Below are positions 34,170 to 44,673 of a stretch of 64,000 nt of DNA, piece after piece. Where the stretch lies: the NCBI RefSeq assembly GCF_013166595.1, contig NZ_JABKKG010000001.1, forward strand, positions 62,001-126,000, given 5' to 3'. Positions within the stretch are counted from its first letter, which is position 1, and every line of letters starts with the position of its first letter. The position numbers and the translations under genes are program-made. The notes under the pieces were generated by a model, which saw nothing but the letters and a program-made list of their open reading frames with translations, made no database searches and had not been told where the DNA came from. This DNA is from Palleniella intestinalis. Lineage in GTDB: Bacteria; Bacteroidota; Bacteroidia; Bacteroidales; Bacteroidaceae.

Positions 34170-36107
34170 ATGGAACGTTTTGCTGATATTCAACTATTAA
34201 GATACAAACTGAAAGACTTTGAAACTCTCACCATTAGTCAGAAGCGTTTGGTGTATTGCTTGTCGCAGGCTACATTATGGGGTAGGGACATAACTTTCGA
34301 CCAACATGGAAGTTACAACCTGAAGATAAGGAAAATACTTGAAATATGTTTCCCTGACTCTGAATACTTGAAAAGAGTATGGTTCTCAAGTGGTATACAT
34401 CATCACTACAGCTGTCAGAAATTCTTACCGGATTTTACGAAACAGGATTTCATTCAGGCTCTCCTGTCATGCCCTAAGGAGAACCTTCCTTTGAAAAAAG
34501 GGCAGACTGTGGATGACCTTATAGCGGAGCTTCTTCCGGTAATGTTCGATTCAGAAGTTATGCCACAGCGTGTCAACCAACGCCAAGGTGAAGACCTCGT
34601 CGCAACGTCTGCATGCAATTTCTATGACGGTGTCACGCAAGAAGAGGCTGTTTCATTCTACGAGAACAAGAAGAAAGAGTGGGCAGAGAGCCATCCTGAG
34701 GCATCGAAGGATGAGCTGCCGTCTTTCGGACTGAACTCACGCCTTGTGAAAGACGGCACGAACATAACAGAAGAGACATACAAAATAGGTGGAAAATACT
34801 CCGCATACATCGAGAAAATCGTATTCTGGCTGGAAAAAGCAATGGAATTTGCGGAGGATGAATCCCAGAAGGAAGTGATTGCTTCATTGGTTTCCTATTA
34901 TAGAAGCGGTGACCTGAAGGAATTTGATGAGTATTCAATAAAGTGGGTAGGGCAGACCTCTCCGCGAGTTGATTTTATCAATGGCTTCATCGAAGTCTAT
35001 GGCGACCCCATCGGATTGAAAGGTTCGTGGGAAGGCATCGTGCACTATAAGGATCTTGAAGCGACGCATCGCACAGAGATATTGGCTGAAAATGCTCAGT
35101 GGTTTGAGGACAACTCTCCTGTTGACAGCCGTTTCAAGAAGCCTGTTGTCACAGGTGTTACGGCAAACGTTGTATGCTGTGCCATGCTTGGCGGTGACGA
35201 ATATCCGGCTACAGCAATAGGCATAAACCTTCCTAATGCCGATTGGATAAGGGCAAAGCATGGCTCGAAGTCAATCACAATATCAAACATAACTGCTGCT
35301 TACGATAGCGCTTCCAAGCACAGTGGCTTCAGGGAGGAATACATTGATGAAGCGGATACTCTGCAACTCATAGGAAAATACGGATATATAACGGACGATT
35401 TGCATACTGACTTGCATGAGTGCCTTGGTCATGGTTCGGGACAAATGGCACCGGGAGTTTCGCTTGACATGCTGAAATCCTATGCATCGACAATCGAGGA
35501 GGCACGTGCGGACCTTTTCGGGCTGTATTATATGGCAGACCCGAAACTCGTAGAACTTGGGCTGCTGCCTAATGAAGAGGCTTATAAAGCACAGTATTAC
35601 ACATACATGCTTAACGGTCTGCTGACACAATGCGTTCGCATTCCTATTGGCGAGGACATCCAAGAGGCTCACATGCGTAACCGTGCCATTATTGCCAATT
35701 GGGTTTATGCAAAGGCAAAATGTGCATGTGAGAAAGAAATGTCACAAAAGCCTTGTGTTGAATTGTATGAGGTGGATGGAAAGACATATATGCGTATCAA
35801 TGATTATCCTGCGCTCCGCACGCTTTTCGGAGAACTTCTTGCTGAGGTTCAGCGCATAAAAAGCGAAGGCGACCATGACGCAGCACGTGACCTCGTTGAG
35901 GCTTATGGCGTGAAAATTAATCAAAAGACGCATAAGGAGATAAAGAGCCGTTACGAGAAACTTGGGATTGCTCCATACAAGGGCTTCATCAATCCGGTAC
36001 TGACAGAGGTCTTTGATGCAGACGGAAATGTCACAGACGTAGTTGCCAACTATACAGAATCTTACTCAGAGCAGATGATGCGCTATTCAAAAGAATACTC
36101 TGCATGA
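34170..36107 (+). CDS. Dipeptidyl peptidase III (M49 metallopeptidase)
   Basis: About 645 residues from ATG 34170; an in-frame ATG at 34131 overlaps the regulator stop and adds 13 residues. The zinc motif is HECLGHGSGQ (about residue 425), the M49 HExxGH type, with the third ligand in TIEEARADLFG (about 460). The N-terminus ERFADIQLLRYKLKDF matches Bacteroides homologues. DPP III removes dipeptides from the N-terminus of oligopeptides. The HECLGH variant with Cys is characteristic of Bacteroidota. No clear signal peptide. The gene runs into a 70-bp gap and then repeat array C. Confidence 0.92.
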   Translation: MERFADIQLLRYKLKDFETLTISQKRLVYCLSQATLWGRDITFDQHGSYNLKIRKILEICFPDSEYLKRVWFSSGIHHHYSCQKFLPDFTKQDFIQALLSCPKENLPLKKGQTVDDLIAELLPVMFDSEVMPQRVNQRQGEDLVATSACNFYDGVTQEEAVSFYENKKKEWAESHPEASKDELPSFGLNSRLVKDGTNITEETYKIGGKYSAYIEKIVFWLEKAMEFAEDESQKEVIASLVSYYRSGDLKEFDEYSIKWVGQTSPRVDFINGFIEVYGDPIGLKGSWEGIVHYKDLEATHRTEILAENAQWFEDNSPVDSRFKKPVVTGVTANVVCCAMLGGDEYPATAIGINLPNADWIRAKHGSKSITISNITAAYDSASKHSGFREEYIDEADTLQLIGKYGYITDDLHTDLHECLGHGSGQMAPGVSLDMLKSYASTIEEARADLFGLYYMADPKLVELGLLPNEEAYKAQYYTYMLNGLLTQCVRIPIGEDIQEAHMRNRAIIANWVYAKAKCACEKEMSQKPCVELYEVDGKTYMRINDYPALRTLFGELLAEVQRIKSEGDHDAARDLVEAYGVKINQKTHKEIKSRYEKLGIAPYKGFINPVLTEVFDADGNVTDVVANYTESYSEQMMRYSKEYSA

Positions 36108-36177
36108 GACATTGCAAACCATATTCGCAAGCAATGTGTTTTCTGTGTTTTGCAGAAGCGCCAACAACTGTTTGGCA

Positions 36178-36265
36178 AAAGGTTACATTTCATTGTACAA
36201 AGTGTTACCTTTGGCATGCCAAAAGGTAACCTTTTGGAGGATAAAGTGTTACCTTTTGTTTGTTG
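36178..36265. repeat. 22-bp tandem array C (AAAGGTWACCTTTT core, 4 units)
   Basis: Units begin at 36178, 36200, 36222 and 36244; the C of each GTWAC core is at 36186, 36208, 36230 and 36252, exactly 22 bp apart. Cores read AAAGGTTACATTT, AAGTGTTACCTTT, AAAGGTAACCTTTT and AAGTGTTACCTTTT. The filler of unit 2 holds GGCATGCC, itself a palindrome. It lies 71 bp after the DPP III stop and 47 bp before the next gene. A short reading frame across it is an accident of the repeat. Confidence 0.85.
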
Positions 36266-36312
36266 CGGAATTATGCTCTGATTTTCAAGTTGTTATGAAT
36301 AAAATATAAGTT

Positions 36313-36918
36313 ATGGACAGTCACGAGACAGCAAGGGATATTCGTTCGCGTTTTCGGTCACTTATGGACGGTGTGGTTTCCGAGAACATGCGTAACAGTG
36401 GTGCAAGCTACCGTATTAATTGGGGTGTGTCACTTATGCACATCAAGGATTTGGCAAAAGACTATGAGCCTGATTTCCATGTAGCATTAGAGTTATGGAA
36501 GGACAATGTCCGTGAATCAAAAATTATGGCTCTCCTGCTTATGCCGGTAGAAGAGTTCACTCCTGACATCGCCGGTATATGGGTGGATGACATAAAATCG
36601 CAGGAAATAGCGGAGATGGCGGCAACACTATTGTTCTCGAAAGTGGAGTATGCTCCTGAAATGGCATACAAACTGATTGCACAGAGCGATGTCATGCACC
36701 AAATACTTGGCTACAACATCCTTTCACGTTTGTTCTCCGAGGGGAAAATCCCTGACGCACGGGGACTTGAAGAACTGATGGACCAAATTAGCCTTGCATT
36801 GAAAGATGATGGTATATCTGTCAGGCATGCTGCCTATAATTGCTTCCTGAAACTTGACACGTGTGACAAATTGGCAGACAGTCCGTATTGGCATGCTTTA
36901 TGTAAATCAATTCAATAG
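36313..36918 (+). CDS. HEAT-like repeat protein (DNA alkylation repair-related fold)
   Basis: 201 residues, almost all helical, with repeated amphipathic helix pairs (for example [61 protein letters not shown]). The pattern resembles AlkD-type HEAT proteins, especially [16 protein letters not shown], but I cannot see the full set of AlkD DNA-binding residues and the length is short. It is followed 28 bp later by groES on the same strand. Fold plausible, function unknown. Confidence 0.65.
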   Translation: MDSHETARDIRSRFRSLMDGVVSENMRNSGASYRINWGVSLMHIKDLAKDYEPDFHVALELWKDNVRESKIMALLLMPVEEFTPDIAGIWVDDIKSQEIAEMAATLLFSKVEYAPEMAYKLIAQSDVMHQILGYNILSRLFSEGKIPDARGLEELMDQISLALKDDGISVRHAAYNCFLKLDTCDKLADSPYWHALCKSIQ

Positions 36919-36946
36919 AACATTACAAATCAAAAATAACAGAATT

Positions 36947-37219
36947 ATGACAATTAAACCATTAGCAGACCGCGTATTGGTACAACCAATGGCGGCAGAA
37001 GAAAAAATCGGCGGTATCATTATTCCTGACACTGCAAGTAAGGAGAAACCTATCCAGGGAACTGTTGTCGCAGTAGGAAACGGCACAAAGGATGAGGAGA
37101 TGATTCTCAAAGCCGGTGACAATGTGCTTTATGGAAAGTATGCCGGAACAGAGGTTGAGTTGGAGGGCGAGAAGTATCTCATCATGCGTCAGTCTGATGT
37201 ACTGGCAGTTTTAGCATAA
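36947..37219 (+). CDS. groS: Co-chaperonin GroES
   Basis: 90 residues from the ATG at 36947 ([14 protein letters not shown]). The mobile loop [18 protein letters not shown] that docks on GroEL and the beta-barrel motif [15 protein letters not shown] are present. It caps the GroEL folding chamber. It is encoded 35 bp before groEL. No CIRCE element is visible upstream; the short gap after the HEAT-like gene shows no obvious promoter. Confidence 0.97.
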   Translation: MTIKPLADRVLVQPMAAEEKIGGIIIPDTASKEKPIQGTVVAVGNGTKDEEMILKAGDNVLYGKYAGTEVELEGEKYLIMRQSDVLAVLA

Positions 37220-37239
37220 TAGAATTATAAGTGAACTAA

Positions 37240-38886
<1,647 letters not shown>

Positions 38887-38921
38887 TTGCCATAATACAA
38901 TATAGAATTAGTTTACAATGA

Positions 38922-38960
38922 AAATCCCTGCTTTGCATGAAGAACAAAGCAGGGGTTTAT
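38922..38960 (+). terminator. Intrinsic terminator after groEL
   Basis: A 14-bp stem (38922-38935 with 38945-38958, one G-T pair) with a 9-base loop and T-rich tail starts 36 bases after the groEL stop. Confidence 0.82.
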
Positions 38961-39000
38961 TTGATTATAGAACTGTATTAACGTTTGGTAGATATTATGC

Positions 39001-39921
39001 CTATTTCTGAATTGTGGATGTATTTGCTTTTACATTGTTCTTATTGCTGTATGCCATGAACATTACGGCACAGAGTATAAGGACAATGCCGATAAGATTA
39101 CCGCCTGTGATAACTCCACCGAATGCAGCCAGTGATACAGCCAATGCCGTGATAGGTTCAAGCGCACCAATGATACTTGCCGGTGTGCTGCCAATGATAT
39201 GGATGGATTTGGTTATGAGCAATAATGATATTACTGTCGGGAAAACAGCCAGCCCAAAAGCATTGCCCCATGATTGTATGTCAGGCAGTGGTGCTATATC
39301 CATACCAAAATTGTTGGAAATGAAGAATACTATTGTTCCGAATGCTAAAGCAAAGAATGAAAGACGGGATATGCTCATGTCCTTTAGTATGCTTCTGTTT
39401 ACTCCAATAAGATATATTGCATATGTAAGTCCTGACAATATGGCTAATGTCATTCCTATCAGACTGAAACCACCACCTGTTCCATCTTGTTTCAGCATAC
39501 ATATGCCAAAAGATGTGACAATTATGCAAAGGAATGTATTGCGTGACATGTGTTCATGAAACACAAGCCATGAAAGTAGTGCGACAAACAATGGATAAGT
39601 GAATAATATTACCGAAGCAAGTCCGGGGTCCATATATTTGAAGCTGAAGAAGAGTCCTGCCGATGAACTTGCGAAGAGTGTCCCCATAATCATTGTTGCC
39701 AATGCCTCGTTTTTGGTGAGCCGGAAGGATTGTCCTTTGGCCAGCATATAGATGCCCATCAGTACTGTAGATATGGCATAACGGTAGAAGAGTACACTCA
39801 TTGGAGTGATTCCTTCATTGTAGAGTGGCATTGCAAACAGAGGATTCAGCCCGTAACTGGCAGAACCTATCATAGCCAGTAGGTATCCCCAAGCTGTTGA
39901 AGATGTGTTTGTGATCTTCAT
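39001..39921 (-). CDS. EamA-type drug/metabolite transporter
   Basis: About 306 residues from the ATG at 39921 (MKITNTSSTAWGYLLAMIG); the longer frame begins within the upstream terminator hairpin region and is not credible. Ten membrane helices in two five-helix EamA repeats, with the typical SSAGLFFSFKYMDPGLASVILFTYPLFVALL and TPASIIGALEPITALAVSLAAFGG segments. DMT carriers export or import small metabolites such as amino acids; the substrate is unknown. It faces groEL from the other side of the terminator. Confidence 0.9.
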   Translation of the reverse strand: MKITNTSSTAWGYLLAMIGSASYGLNPLFAMPLYNEGITPMSVLFYRYAISTVLMGIYMLAKGQSFRLTKNEALATMIMGTLFASSSAGLFFSFKYMDPGLASVILFTYPLFVALLSWLVFHEHMSRNTFLCIIVTSFGICMLKQDGTGGGFSLIGMTLAILSGLTYAIYLIGVNRSILKDMSISRLSFFALAFGTIVFFISNNFGMDIAPLPDIQSWGNAFGLAVFPTVISLLLITKSIHIIGSTPASIIGALEPITALAVSLAAFGGVITGGNLIGIVLILCAVMFMAYSNKNNVKANTSTIQK

Positions 39922-39969
39922 AAAAATTATAGAATTGTATTTTATGAAAACAGTTTGTGACAAGTGAGC

Positions 39970-40015
39970 ATGGAAAAGCCAATCAAATGTCTTTGTATGA
40001 AATATGATTGGCTTT
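39970..40015 (-). terminator. Intrinsic terminator after gpsA
   Basis: AAAGCCAATCA (39975-39985) pairs with TGATTGGCTTT (40005-40015), 11 bp with a 19-base loop; the minus strand ends in TTTT. It lies 30 bases after the gpsA stop and separates lysS-gpsA from the DMT transporter gene. Confidence 0.78.
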
Positions 40016-40045
40016 ATTTTATGGACAAATATGGACAAGAGAGTA

Positions 40046-41053
40046 TTATCTGAATGAATCGGTAAGCAGTTTTATCTCCACTTGCGGTGCGATGCGTTCA
40101 TATAATATATTGTGTACAGCATCAAGGATTGGCATATTGACATGCATTCTGCGGTTTATCTCCGTCATACATTTCGTGCCAAAGTAACCTTCGGCGATCA
40201 TCTCCATCTCTATCTGTGCCGACTTTACAGAATATCCTTTACCAATCATCGTTCCGAACGTCCTGTTCCTTGAGAAATGAGAGTAACCGGTTACAAGGAG
40301 GTCGCCCATATATGCGGAGTCGATTATGGAAGAGCACTCCAGTCCTTCCGCGGCAGACACAACCTGAAGGAAGCGGTTCATTTCCAACAAGGCGTTTGAG
40401 ATGAGTACGGCTTGGAAATTATCACCATATTTCAGTCCGGAGCATATTCCTGCAGCTATGGCATAGACATTCTTCAGGACAGAGCCGTATTCTATTCCGA
40501 GAACATCGGATGATGTCTTTGTTTTTATTGAGTTGGATTTCAGCACCTCTGCAAATGCTTGGGCTTTCTCAGTGTCGGCACAGCCGATGGTAAGATATGT
40601 GAGACGGTCCAATGCCACTTCCTCTGCGTGTGACGGTCCTCCTATGCAGGCAAGGTTTGCGTATGGGACATCATAAACCTGATGAAAATATTCCGAACAT
40701 ACCAGATTCTCGTCAGGGACAATACCTTTTATGGCAGTGACAATAAACTTGTCAGATATTCGTGCACGCAGTTTCTTCAAGTGGTTCTTGAGGTAGGGTG
40801 AAGGCGTGACGAACACTAACGTGTCATAGTTTTGGACAATATCGTTGAGGTCGGACGAAAAGAAGATTTCATTGATATTGAAATGAACGCCTGTGAGGTA
40901 TGCAGGATTATGCTGCAGATTCTTGAAATCCTCTATGCGGTCATTCCTTCGCATGTACCAGCCGATGTGATGTGTATGTGCGACAACAATCTTGGCGATA
41001 GCTGTTGCCCAGCTACCGCCTCCGATTATTGCTATTTTTCCACAATCAAACAT
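40046..41053 (-). CDS. gpsA: NAD(P)-dependent glycerol-3-phosphate dehydrogenase
   Basis: 335 residues. It reduces dihydroxyacetone phosphate to sn-glycerol 3-phosphate for phospholipid synthesis. The Rossmann motif GGGSWATAIAKI (about residue 11) is followed by the TAIKGI segment (about 110), GGPSHAEEVA (about 140) and the catalytic Lys in SVLKNVYAIAAGI (about 192). It is encoded 11 bp downstream of lysS and is followed by a terminator. Confidence 0.95.
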   Translation of the reverse strand: MFDCGKIAIIGGGSWATAIAKIVVAHTHHIGWYMRRNDRIEDFKNLQHNPAYLTGVHFNINEIFFSSDLNDIVQNYDTLVFVTPSPYLKNHLKKLRARISDKFIVTAIKGIVPDENLVCSEYFHQVYDVPYANLACIGGPSHAEEVALDRLTYLTIGCADTEKAQAFAEVLKSNSIKTKTSSDVLGIEYGSVLKNVYAIAAGICSGLKYGDNFQAVLISNALLEMNRFLQVVSAAEGLECSSIIDSAYMGDLLVTGYSHFSRNRTFGTMIGKGYSVKSAQIEMEMIAEGYFGTKCMTEINRRMHVNMPILDAVHNILYERIAPQVEIKLLTDSFR

Positions 41054-41064
41054 AAGTTTAAGTG

Positions 41065-42846
41065 TTATGCGTTGGCTTTTTCAATCATAGCCTCAAACTC
41101 GTCTACCTTAGGATTCTCTAATCCGAGTTTGTACTTCTTGTTTACACCGCAAACATCCATCTGCAGTTTCTGTGCTTTTACATTCTTGATGTCAGAAACG
41201 AGATAATAACCCGCTTTGTTGAAGAGTGGCACCCATTCTTCTGTCACACCGACTTCTGCCCATTCCGCATTTGTTGAGCGTGGTGCTTTCTTCTCAGGCT
41301 TCATCTGTGGGAAGAGCATTATTTCGCCTATTGCGAACTTCCCTGTCATGAGCATCACAAGACGGTCAATACCGATACCGATGCCTGATGTCGGTGGCAT
41401 ACCGTACTGCAGTGCGCGGAGGAAGTCATGGTCGATAATCATCGCTTCATCGTCACCCTTGTCAGCAAGTTTCATTTGGTCTATGAATCTCTCTTCCTGG
41501 TCGATAGGGTCATTCAGCTCCGAGTAGGCATTTGCAAGTTCTTTACCGTTGACCATAAGCTCAAATCGTTCTGTAAGTCCAGGCTTTGAGCGGTGCATCT
41601 TTGTAAGCGGAGACATCTCGACAGGGTAGTCGGTGATGAATGTCGGCTGTATGAATGTTCCTTCGCAAGTTTCACCGAAGATTTCATCGATGAGTTTTCC
41701 TTTACCCATCGTCTCGTCAACTTCGACACCGACTTTCTTTGCCACCTCACGCATCTCGTCCTCTGTCATTCCGTTGAGGTCGTAACCGGTCTTCTCCTTT
41801 ATGGCGTCAAGGATAGGCAGGCGACGATATGGAGCTTTGAATGAGATGACTTTGCCGTCAATTTCCACTTCCGGTTTGCCGTTCACAGCAATGCAGATTT
41901 CCTCAAGCATCTTCTCTGTGAATTCCATCATCCAGTTGTAGTCCTTATAGGAAACATACAGCTCCATGCATGTGAATTCCGGGTTATGTGTCTTGTCCAT
42001 ACCCTCATTGCGGAAGTTCTTTCCCATTTCATACACACCTTCAAATCCACCGACAATCAGTCGCTTGAGGTAAAGCTCTGTTGCGATGCGCATGTACATG
42101 TCCTGATTCAGAGCATTGAAATGAGTAATGAACGGACGCGCGCTTGCACCGCCGGCAATATTCTGCAGGATAGGAGTGTCGACTTCTGTGTATCCTGCAT
42201 TGTCAAGTATTCTGCGCATTGTGCGTACCACTGTCGCACGTTTGAGGAATGTGTCCTTGACGCCTTCGTTGACAACGAGGTCAACATAACGCTGGCGATA
42301 ACGCAGCTCAGGGTCGTCAAACTTGTCGTATGCCACACCGTCCTTGTACTTCACGATAGGCAGTGGCTTAAGGCTCTTGCTGAGTACTGTCAGTTCCATG
42401 GCATGAACGGAAATCTCACCTGTCTGTGTGCGGAACACATAGCCTTTGACACCGATGAAATCGCCGATGTCAAGGAGTTTCTTGAATACTTTATTGTAAA
42501 GTTCCTTGTTCTCGTCAGGACAGATGGCGTCACGCTGAATGTACACCTGTATGCGCCCCTTGGAATCCTGTATCTCTGCAAAAGCCGCCTTGCCCATGAT
42601 ACGCTGTGACATCATTCGGCCTGCAATGCATACCATTCGTGAGTTCTCAGGTGTCGCCTTTCCCGGGATTTCGTTCCCTTCCTCATCCTTTTCTTTTGGA
42701 AGGTCGACAAAGTTCTCTATGATTTCTGTGGAGAATGCGTCTGTCGGATATTCTGCTGCCGGATATGGGTCGATTCCCATATTGCGTAATTCTTCGAGTG
42801 ACTGACGGCGTACAATCTCCTGTTCTGAAAGTTCTAAAATGTTCAT
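41065..42846 (-). CDS. lysS: Lysyl-tRNA synthetase (class II)
   Basis: 593 residues, longer than E. coli LysS (505). An OB-fold anticodon-binding domain (about 70-170) precedes the class II core. Motif 2 is NFRNEGMDKTHNPEFTCME (about 277) and motif 3 is GIGIGIDRLVMLMTG (about 482). The extra length is mainly a C-terminal extension after motif 3 (about 500-593), typical of this phylum. Start chosen at MNILELSEQEIVRR. A consensus promoter is directly upstream. Confidence 0.96.
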   Translation of the reverse strand: MNILELSEQEIVRRQSLEELRNMGIDPYPAAEYPTDAFSTEIIENFVDLPKEKDEEGNEIPGKATPENSRMVCIAGRMMSQRIMGKAAFAEIQDSKGRIQVYIQRDAICPDENKELYNKVFKKLLDIGDFIGVKGYVFRTQTGEISVHAMELTVLSKSLKPLPIVKYKDGVAYDKFDDPELRYRQRYVDLVVNEGVKDTFLKRATVVRTMRRILDNAGYTEVDTPILQNIAGGASARPFITHFNALNQDMYMRIATELYLKRLIVGGFEGVYEMGKNFRNEGMDKTHNPEFTCMELYVSYKDYNWMMEFTEKMLEEICIAVNGKPEVEIDGKVISFKAPYRRLPILDAIKEKTGYDLNGMTEDEMREVAKKVGVEVDETMGKGKLIDEIFGETCEGTFIQPTFITDYPVEMSPLTKMHRSKPGLTERFELMVNGKELANAYSELNDPIDQEERFIDQMKLADKGDDEAMIIDHDFLRALQYGMPPTSGIGIGIDRLVMLMTGKFAIGEIMLFPQMKPEKKAPRSTNAEWAEVGVTEEWVPLFNKAGYYLVSDIKNVKAQKLQMDVCGVNKKYKLGLENPKVDEFEAMIEKANA

Positions 42847-42888
42847 ATCTGTTCTTATTGCTTAATGTTCTGATTTCACTTTAGTTTG

Positions 42889-42919
42889 CAAATTTAATAA
42901 TAAATAGTGTAACAGCAAA
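42889..42919 (-). promoter_or_regulatory. Promoter of lysS-gpsA
   Basis: On the minus strand TTTG (42919-42916), 19 bases, then TAAATTTG (42896-42889), a full consensus promoter 43 bases before the lysS start codon. Confidence 0.72.
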
Positions 42920-43115
42920 ATCTTCCCATATTATTTTATTATAAATTAAGTTAGTCTACAAACTTCATTTGCATAATTGGCTTGCCATGTAATGGCGTGT
43001 TGCTGTTCCTATTGTGTCATATATATATCATCGGATACTAATAACTGTGATAAAATGTTGTAACATCTTGAGAGTCAATTATATATATTACATAAAGGAA
43101 ATAATTGTTGTGCGG

Positions 43116-43214
43116 TGTTGCTGTAGTAACGGTACAGTAACGCTGTAGTGATACTACAGTAGTGCTGTACTAACACTACAGCAACGCTGCAATATAGTTA
43201 CAGTAATGTTGCAG
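43116..43214. repeat. Tandem array of nine 11-bp units with 22-bp higher period
   Basis: Nine 11-base units fill 99 bp without gaps. Odd units resemble TAACGCTGTAG, even units TAACACTACAG, so the true period is 22 bp with an 11-bp subperiod. Neighbouring units form dyads, for example CTGTAGT-GAT-ACTACAG. It lies in the 687-bp gap between lysS and the sigma-factor gene (42847-43533). Apart from the lysS promoter and a TAACTTTG box at 43443-43450 I see nothing else in that gap. Confidence 0.8.
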
Positions 43215-43442
43215 TAAAAGAAGCACAATGTCTTGCAGATAGAGTGTCAGAGCTAATGATGTCACATGGGTTTGCCAAGTCGTTGATTATAATTTTGTGG
43301 ACATACTTGTGCCTAGAAGATTAGTATTGAATCATGTTGTCATCCGTATTGAATTACACAACAATCAAATACCATTCATTGTGTCATTCGTGTCTAATCG
43401 CAAAACCTTTTTGATTTGAACGCATTCCTCAATATATTTATG

Positions 43443-43450
43443 TAACTTTG
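43443..43450 (+). promoter_or_regulatory. -7 promoter element upstream of the sigma-factor operon
   Basis: TAACTTTG matches TAnnTTTG. The nearest TTTG (43415-43418) is 24 bases away, longer than the usual 19-21, so strength is uncertain. The sigma gene starts 83 bases downstream. Confidence 0.4.
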
Positions 43451-43533
43451 CGCACGGAAATATATTATATGTAAAAAAATATCCTTTTAGGGGTTGGGAA
43501 AATCAAATGTTTATTGTCATATAATCAAACAAC

Positions 43534-44043
43534 ATGACAACAATGCACAACACAGAGCACGACATAGACATTATTTACAAAAGACATCAGAGCAAGATGC
43601 TTCGTCTGGCGACGCTTCTGCTGAAGGACACACAGGCTGCGGAGGATACCGTCAGCGATGTGTTCTTGTCCTTATCCGACTGCGGCATCGGCAATGTTGC
43701 AAACATTGAAGGCTATCTCCTTACGACGGTCCGCAACAGATGCTTGAACAGACTCAAGAGCCTGAGCCACAGGGAAAAGGTGAAAAGATGCCTGCCCATA
43801 GAGAACGTTCCTGACAATATATCATGCAATGATTATTGCATGGAAGCGGAAGAGCGAATGCAAGCCATCGAAGCATTCATCCTCGAAAACCTCACTCTGC
43901 AGACGCAGACAGTGATGCGGATGCGATTCCGAGAGAATATGAAATATGCGGAAATAGCGACCAAACTAAACATCAGCGAGGCTGCTGTATATAAGCACCT
44001 TGCGCAAGGAATCAGAAAGCTGAGACAGAGATTCAACCCATAA
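43534..44043 (+). CDS. ECF RNA polymerase sigma factor
   Basis: 169 residues. Region 2 covers about 10-75 (IDIIYKRHQSKMLRLATLLLKDTQAAEDTVSDVFL, the core-binding and -10 recognition part) and region 4 about 110-165 (LQTQTVMRMRFRENMKYAEIATKLNISEAAVYKHLAQGIRKL, the -35 HTH). There is no sigma 1.1 or 3 region, as in ECF factors. The next gene encodes its likely membrane anti-sigma factor and the third an STN-domain outer-membrane protein, the usual surface-signalling trio. Confidence 0.93.
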   Translation: MTTMHNTEHDIDIIYKRHQSKMLRLATLLLKDTQAAEDTVSDVFLSLSDCGIGNVANIEGYLLTTVRNRCLNRLKSLSHREKVKRCLPIENVPDNISCNDYCMEAEERMQAIEAFILENLTLQTQTVMRMRFRENMKYAEIATKLNISEAAVYKHLAQGIRKLRQRFNP

Positions 44044-44070
44044 TAGTAACAACCCTGAAAAGATGATTCA

Positions 44071-44658
44071 ATGGAGAAAACAGATCTTATACTCAAACTT
44101 ATTGAGAAGCCGGAGAATTTTACCGAAGAGCAAATCGCAGAGATTCTCTCCGATGAGGAGTGCCTCAAGCTGTATCTCACCGTCTGCGATGTTGACAGTA
44201 TGTACAAGGCATCACGACGCAGCAAGAAGAAGCCTTTTGTGCAAAGATACCAATGGGCAGCGTCCCTTGCGGCGCTTCTTGTGTCGGGAATAGCCATCGC
44301 TACTGTGAGCACCGGCTTTTTCCGACATGACGATGTCCCCTCAGGACAGGCGGCAAGCGTTAAAAGCGAGCGGCAAGTGATGCAGGCGGAGCAAACAATG
44401 CCGGCAAAGACAACAGCCTCAAGCGCGGTACGGAAAACATTCGACAATGCCACACTTGACGATGTTTTCGCAGAGATGGCGCGCCATTACGGCTGTACCG
44501 TGATATTCGAGAATGAGAAAGCGAGGCAAATCAGAATATTCTACGAATGGGACAGCGCGATGCCGCTCTCTGATGTTGTCAAGGAACTATCCAATTTCAA
44601 TAAAATCTCCCTGTCTATGACTGAAGACAGCGGGCAGATTTTGCTTACCGTCAAATAA
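44071..44658 (+). CDS. FecR-like anti-sigma factor with STN-like periplasmic domain
   Basis: 195 residues. Residues 1-60 are cytosolic and would bind the sigma factor; about 65-84 (YQWAASLAALLVSGIAIATV) cross the membrane; residues 120-195 form a small periplasmic domain (FDNATLDDVFAEMARHYGCTVIF ... LSMTEDSGQILLTVK) like DUF4974 at the end of FecR proteins. It is shorter than typical FecR proteins (about 330 residues) because the central FecR domain is absent. It starts 27 bp after the sigma gene and 15 bp before the receptor gene. Confidence 0.8.
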   Translation: MEKTDLILKLIEKPENFTEEQIAEILSDEECLKLYLTVCDVDSMYKASRRSKKKPFVQRYQWAASLAALLVSGIAIATVSTGFFRHDDVPSGQAASVKSERQVMQAEQTMPAKTTASSAVRKTFDNATLDDVFAEMARHYGCTVIFENEKARQIRIFYEWDSAMPLSDVVKELSNFNKISLSMTEDSGQILLTVK

Positions 44659-44673
44659 ACGCACACCATAATC

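Noticed and set aside
36112..36309. A 65-codon frame after the DPP III gene
   Set aside because: It runs straight through repeat array C, and the 22-bp unit is not a multiple of 3, so no repeated peptide would be kept.
36919..36946. CIRCE heat-shock operator before groES
   Set aside because: No TTAGCACTC-N9-GAGTGCTAA-like sequence is present in the gap or the end of the upstream gene.
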